Positions 61,429 through 64,000 of a stretch of 64,000 nt of DNA are shown here, one piece after another. Source of the stretch: CAVZTX01 sp963778375 (GTDB lineage: Bacteria > Chloroflexota > Ktedonobacteria > Ktedonobacterales > Ktedonobacteraceae); the NCBI GenBank assembly GCA_963778375.1, contig CAVZTX010000031.1:1-64000 (forward strand), written 5' to 3'. Positions within the stretch are counted from its first letter, which is position 1, and each line of letters starts with the position of its first letter. Made by a program: the position numbers and the translations under genes. The notes below the pieces were generated by a model. The model did no database searches and was not told the DNA's origin. It saw only the letters and a program-made list of their open reading frames with translations.

Positions 61429-62221
61429 TTATTGAAACCTAAATTGTAAAGGTGTTGCAATTGGTTCAGTAAATGGTAGCGTTATGGAAATTAGTGGGGA
61501 ACTTAAACCAACGATACTTGATGGTAGATTTCCGTTGCTACATACCGATATTCTGAGTAGTATTATTCCAGTCAAGCCTACTCTGAAAATCAATTGCAGA
61601 GGGAGTACTTGCAGGGTCAATAACATAATCATTCCCTGGCGCTATTGGTCTAATTTGATATAAGTTAGGGTGAGCACCTTCATTCATGTAAGGAGTACCT
61701 GAGCAATTCAGGTTAATAAAAAATACTGACTGTCTCGATGATAGATCAGAACCGATAACTCCAACAAACTTATTTAGAGAAGGGATAAATATCGTTGCTT
61801 GATCTAGAAAATTGCTAGTTATCATAACTCCTAGCTCTTTACCGTTAGCATCAAGCACTTTCATTGACTTACCTGGTGTGTTCTGTAAGCTATTAATCTG
61901 TGAACTTTGGCTTGCCTGGGTTGTCTGTAGAGCAGAAATATTTTGATCCGTCTGGCTCTGGTGATTCTTTAGGTCGTTTACTTCGCTTGGAATAGGTGAG
62001 AGGGTCGCACTAAGAGAGGCTATGCTTGCATCCTGTTCTTGAGATTTATTGAAGAGGTAGCAGAATAGGGCATTCTGGTTGGTTAAGCTTTTGTGGCTAC
62101 AATTGTTGCTTATAAACTTTTGGGCCTGAAATAAATATGTAGAGCTTGATGCTATAGCATCTCCGGCAAGCAAGAGAAACAATCCTCCGGCTAGAAGTAA
62201 AATGTTTTTGTGGATTTTCAT
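61429..62221 (-). pseudogene. Exported coiled-coil protein, C-terminus split by a frameshift
   Basis: The first frame runs from ATG 62221 to 61538: a signal peptide (MKIHKNILLLAGGLFLLLAG), a Ser/Gln/Asn-rich coiled region (SPIPSEVNDLKNHQSQTDQN) and a compact domain (MKVLDANGKELGVMITSNFL, VFFINLNCSGTPYMNEGAH). It ends NTTQNIGM. A second frame starting near 61560 continues CSNGNLPSSIVGLSSPLISI with TLPFTEPIATPLQFRFQ and a stop at 61429. That is the expected C-terminal block of this fold, so a single indel near 61555 has split it. A surface-exposed stalk-and-head protein is likely. Function unknown. Confidence 0.6.
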
Positions 62222-62483
62222 TTATCTCATTGTAGACATCTCTGCCTAAAACTAGCAATAGAGAGTTTCCAAGACTTCGCACTACAAGCCGCATGAGACA
62301 AATAGGCCCAGTACCAACGTTCGTGTCACCAGCCGCCGTTGGGTAAGTTAATTGCTCAATTCTTATCCGCTCATCCATGTTAAGAACAAGCATTCCGTAC
62401 GGATTTAATTGTGTATAAAATAATTGTGTTAAACCGCGCAAATCTTCAGACTGCAACTTAGCTAAGTGCCTAACTTTGTATAA
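62222..62483. other. Sequence between the exported protein and the IS3-type element
   Basis: It contains minus-strand readable stretches (DERIRIEQLTYPTAAGDTNV) but no ribosome site, no full frame and no family I know. It may be a gene remnant cut by the insertion at about 62484. Confidence 0.3.
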
Positions 62484-62830
62484 TGGTCCCAGTTTCCTGG
62501 ACAATGAAATAAGATAAAATAGCTGTAGCGAGAAAGGTAGAAAAAGGAGAGTATGAATGACGGGACAATGCAAACGATACAGCGCGGAGCTGAAGACCAA
62601 AGTGGCCTTAGAAGCGATCAGGGGACAGAAGACAGCGAATGAAATTGCTGGGGAATATGGAGTGCATCCGACGCAGATTGCGCAATGGAAGAAGCAGGCC
62701 TTGGATGGCTTACGCGACCTGTTCTCAAGCAGGGCAAGCGAGCGGCAAAAAAGCGAAGAGGAGTTGATAGCGACCCTTTACCAACAAATCGGCGAACTGA
62801 AAGTGCAGGTGGACTGGTTGGAAAAAAACC
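62484..62830 (+). mobile_element. Left part of an IS3-family element, cut by another IS
   Basis: It begins near TGGTCCCAGTTTCCTGGAC (62484) and contains orfA up to about 62829, where the second element's sequence starts. The orfB/DDE half is missing from the window. The left boundary is inferred from the orfA leader. Confidence 0.55.
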
Positions 62831-62831
62831 G
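62557..62831 (+). pseudogene. IS3-type transposase OrfA, truncated at its C-terminus
   Basis: ATG at 62557 behind AAAGGAGAGTATGA. It reads MTGQCKRYSAELKTKVALEA, IRGQKTANEIAGEYGVHPTQ, IAQWKKQALDGLRDLFSS (HTH_Tnp_1) and a leucine-zipper-like tail EELIATLYQQIGELKVQVDW. After LEKN (62829) the frame becomes foreign (RQGKGSGGEATAQRSS to a stop at 62892), which is antisense to the next element's transposase. So the natural C-terminus and the following orfB have been lost through insertion. Confidence 0.8.
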
Positions 62832-63497
62832 TCAGGGCAAAGGAAGCGGGGGAGAGGCAACAGCCCAGCGTTCCTCTAACGAGTTGAGATAGGCCTGGCG
62901 TCGGTGGCGAAAGCGAAAGCGCGTGAGTTGCTCGCTGTGGGCGACGGTCGTCTCCCGTCGCAGTTCGCGCCAGCGGGCACGGTCAAGCCGACCAGCGCGC
63001 TGCTCCAGTTGTTGGCGATGGGCGGCATCTTGCTCCCACCAGGACGCGTACGCCACACAGCGCCCGTAGCGCAACAGATAGGCGTTCCAGTTCTTGCGAC
63101 CACTGATGCGGCGATACTGCGTCTTGAGCCCCCGAATGCTGCGCTCCATCTCGTTGTTGGTGCGGGGAAAGTCCTCCCGGTCGTAGCACTGCACGAGATA
63201 CGGTCGCAAATTGGAGAGCACCTGTAAGAACTCGGTCAGGCACTCGTGCTCCAACTGGGAAAAAGAGCCATCAGTCAGTTGTATGGCCATGCGCTCCCGC
63301 CAGCCATCCAGGCGGCTTGCCACCGTCACATTGCTCACCACCTCCCCCGGCTGAGCCCAACTGCCGTCCAGGATGGCTTCGACCTCCAACACCCAGCTGT
63401 GCATGCGTTTGACCTGCGCGAGCTGGCTCGCCCAGGCTGCCCGCTCGGCCACAATCGTCTGCAGGCGCGTCAGCTTCTGCGCACACCGCGGGCTCAC
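62832..63497 (-). CDS. Transposase, downstream half (-1 frame)
   Basis: 221 residues from a GTG at 63497 (VSPRCAQKLTRLQTIVAERA) in the -1 frame of the upstream half. It ends at 62832 close to the element boundary. The catalytic-type block NNEMERSIRGLKTQYRRISG and RKNWNAYLLRYGRCVAYASW carries the last acidic residue of a DDE transposase. The C-terminus is Arg-rich. It is most likely made as a fusion with the upstream half by ribosomal frameshifting (see 63501-63513); an independent GTG start lacks an SD. Confidence 0.75.
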   Translation of the reverse strand: MSPRCAQKLTRLQTIVAERAAWASQLAQVKRMHSWVLEVEAILDGSWAQPGEVVSNVTVASRLDGWRERMAIQLTDGSFSQLEHECLTEFLQVLSNLRPYLVQCYDREDFPRTNNEMERSIRGLKTQYRRISGRKNWNAYLLRYGRCVAYASWWEQDAAHRQQLEQRAGRLDRARWRELRRETTVAHSEQLTRFRFRHRRQAYLNSLEERWAVASPPLPLP

Positions 63498-64000
63498 AGG
63501 CCCCCCTTTTTTGAGAGCCGCTGCAGGCTGGCTTCTACCTCGTCTAAGGCCTGGGCGGCTTCCACGGTTGCGTATTTGAAGGGTTGCAGCCCATCGGTGT
63601 TCAGGGCGGTCAAGATTCCCGCGGCGTACTCATCAAGCACCGCGAGCTGCTTGGCTTCCTCAGCTGATGCCTTGGGGATCTGCTTCTTGAGTTGTTTACG
63701 CACCTCTCGTACCTTCGGCTGCATGTGTTTGCGCAGGGCCGTTTTCACCTGCTTATCGGCCTCGAAGGCCCCTTGCGACGCGTCGCGCAGCGCGTGGAAC
63801 TGGCAGACCTGGTGCGGCACCTGTGGCCACAACTCCTTCACCGCCAAGAGTTCGCTTTCTTGGGCATCGGTGATCGTCCCCAGCACCTTCACCCCCAACG
63901 CCAGCACCGGTCCCAGCAGGGCTTTCATCACGGCGGTCTCGGACGATGTCACGTTCTCGGCAGCCAGCACGCGCCCTGTGAGCGCATCGCGTACCAGGTA
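63494..64000 (-). CDS. Transposase, upstream half (5' end outside the window)
   Basis: Open from 64000 to the stop at 63494. It begins YLVRDALTGRVLAAENVTSS and continues ETAVMKALLGPVLALGVKVL, GTITDAQESELLAVKELWPQ, VPHQVCQFHALRDASQGAFE (second catalytic region: D and the conserved C-Q-F-H) and a long helical part ending ALDEVEASLQRLSKKGGL. The M at 63970 is an internal residue. The zero frame ends nine bases after an A6G6 run. The first catalytic Asp should lie just beyond the edge. Confidence 0.8.
   Translation of the reverse strand, partial: YLVRDALTGRVLAAENVTSSETAVMKALLGPVLALGVKVLGTITDAQESELLAVKELWPQVPHQVCQFHALRDASQGAFEADKQVKTALRKHMQPKVREVRKQLKKQIPKASAEEAKQLAVLDEYAAGILTALNTDGLQPFKYATVEAAQALDEVEASLQRLSKKGGL
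63501..63513 (-). promoter_or_regulatory. Slippery sequence A AAA AAG for -1 frameshifting
   Basis: On the minus strand the zero frame reads TCA AAA AAG GGG GGC CTG TGA. A AAA AAG is the strongest bacterial -1 slippery heptamer, in the right phase. After slipping, translation continues GGG GGG CCT GTG AGC into the downstream frame. The G-rich stretch after it may act as the stimulatory part. Confidence 0.75.

Larger units (their letters stand above)
62832..64000 (-). mobile_element. Second IS element, entering from the right edge
   Basis: Two overlapping minus-strand frames of one transposase run from the right edge of the window to 62832, inside the IS3 orfA. Its left end is about 62830; the other end is beyond 64000. 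The family is not assigned: its DDE core shows D (ITDAQESELL) and E (NNEMERS). I cannot place it among IS families with confidence. Confidence 0.75.

Noticed and set aside
62097..62600. 167-codon minus-strand open frame
   Set aside because: It crosses the inferred left end of the IS3-type element and overlaps the start of the exported protein gene; no ribosome site or family.
1..64000. CRISPR array
   Set aside because: No run of regularly spaced direct repeats with unique spacers; the 11-bp repeats at 29.5-35.8 kb are promoter elements, and IscB is not linked to an array.
1..64000. Origin of replication or dnaA boxes near dnaX/recA
   Set aside because: No cluster of TTATCCACA-like boxes was seen, and dnaA, dnaN and gyrB are not in the window.

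Overview
The window looks like a soil Chloroflexota of the class Ktedonobacteria, Ktedonobacter racemifer or a close relative. This is inferred from mixed features rather than a marker gene: an IscB locus with its HEARO/omega RNA (a hallmark of K. racemifer as I recall it), a B12-dependent ribonucleotide reductase, Tat-exported Cys-rich proteins, and the scRNA-dnaX-ybaB-recR order. No rRNA operon, CRISPR array, plasmid origin or phage structural cluster is visible. One tRNA, an SRP RNA and an omega RNA are present.

Layout. 1-3.3 kb: the start of a decayed S9-type peptidase gene and a decayed IS21-like element. 3.4-11.4 kb: a mycothiol-type DinB-fold protein, a cupin, nrdJ with a 386-residue intein and a NrdR-type control region, cinA and a broken Nramp transporter. 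11.6-13.2 kb: two tandem Tat-exported Cys-rich proteins with duplicated promoters. 13.3-25 kb: a site-2 protease, a leucine/branched-chain acyl-CoA catabolic cluster (3-hydroxyisobutyrate dehydrogenase-like, methylcrotonyl-CoA carboxylase alpha and beta, enoyl-CoA hydratase) interrupted by an opposed histidine kinase, a duplicated-repeat membrane protein, a YtkA-like lipoprotein and a Tat amidase. 25.2-29.4 kb: an AT-rich graveyard of a type IIG restriction-modification enzyme and an Mrr-like nuclease. 29.5-37.6 kb: four secreted proteins, three of them paralogues, each in its own transcription unit behind the same array of 11-bp direct repeats. 37.6-49.4 kb: HNH protein, tRNA-Gln, glmU, a CorC-like protein, HMG-CoA lyase, CtpA-like protease, infC with an apparent AUU start, a homocysteine methyltransferase/MTHFR fusion, Hsp20 and an ABC exporter. 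49.5-51.1 kb: a complete-looking IscB/omega-RNA element inserted at the start of tyrS. 51.1-60.9 kb: tyrS, mtnP, an orphan HicB, SRP RNA, dnaX, ybaB, recR, recA, a DUF4032 protein and an SDR. 60.9-64 kb: a MITE-like hairpin, a frameshifted secreted protein, and an IS3-type orfA cut by another IS whose transposase carries a -1 frameshift signal.

How it fits together. Housekeeping blocks (DNA replication/repair, translation, cell wall, leucine breakdown) are interleaved with mobile DNA and secreted accessory genes. Leucine breakdown is split: carboxylase and hydratase at 15-21 kb, HMG-CoA lyase at 41 kb. The strongest candidate for something undescribed is the 29.5-37.6 kb secreted-protein regulon, because its four promoters share identical geometry while the proteins have no function I recognise. 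The best-defined mechanistic system is the IscB element. Many genes in the first 29 kb carry single-base indels, so part of the decay may be sequence error.
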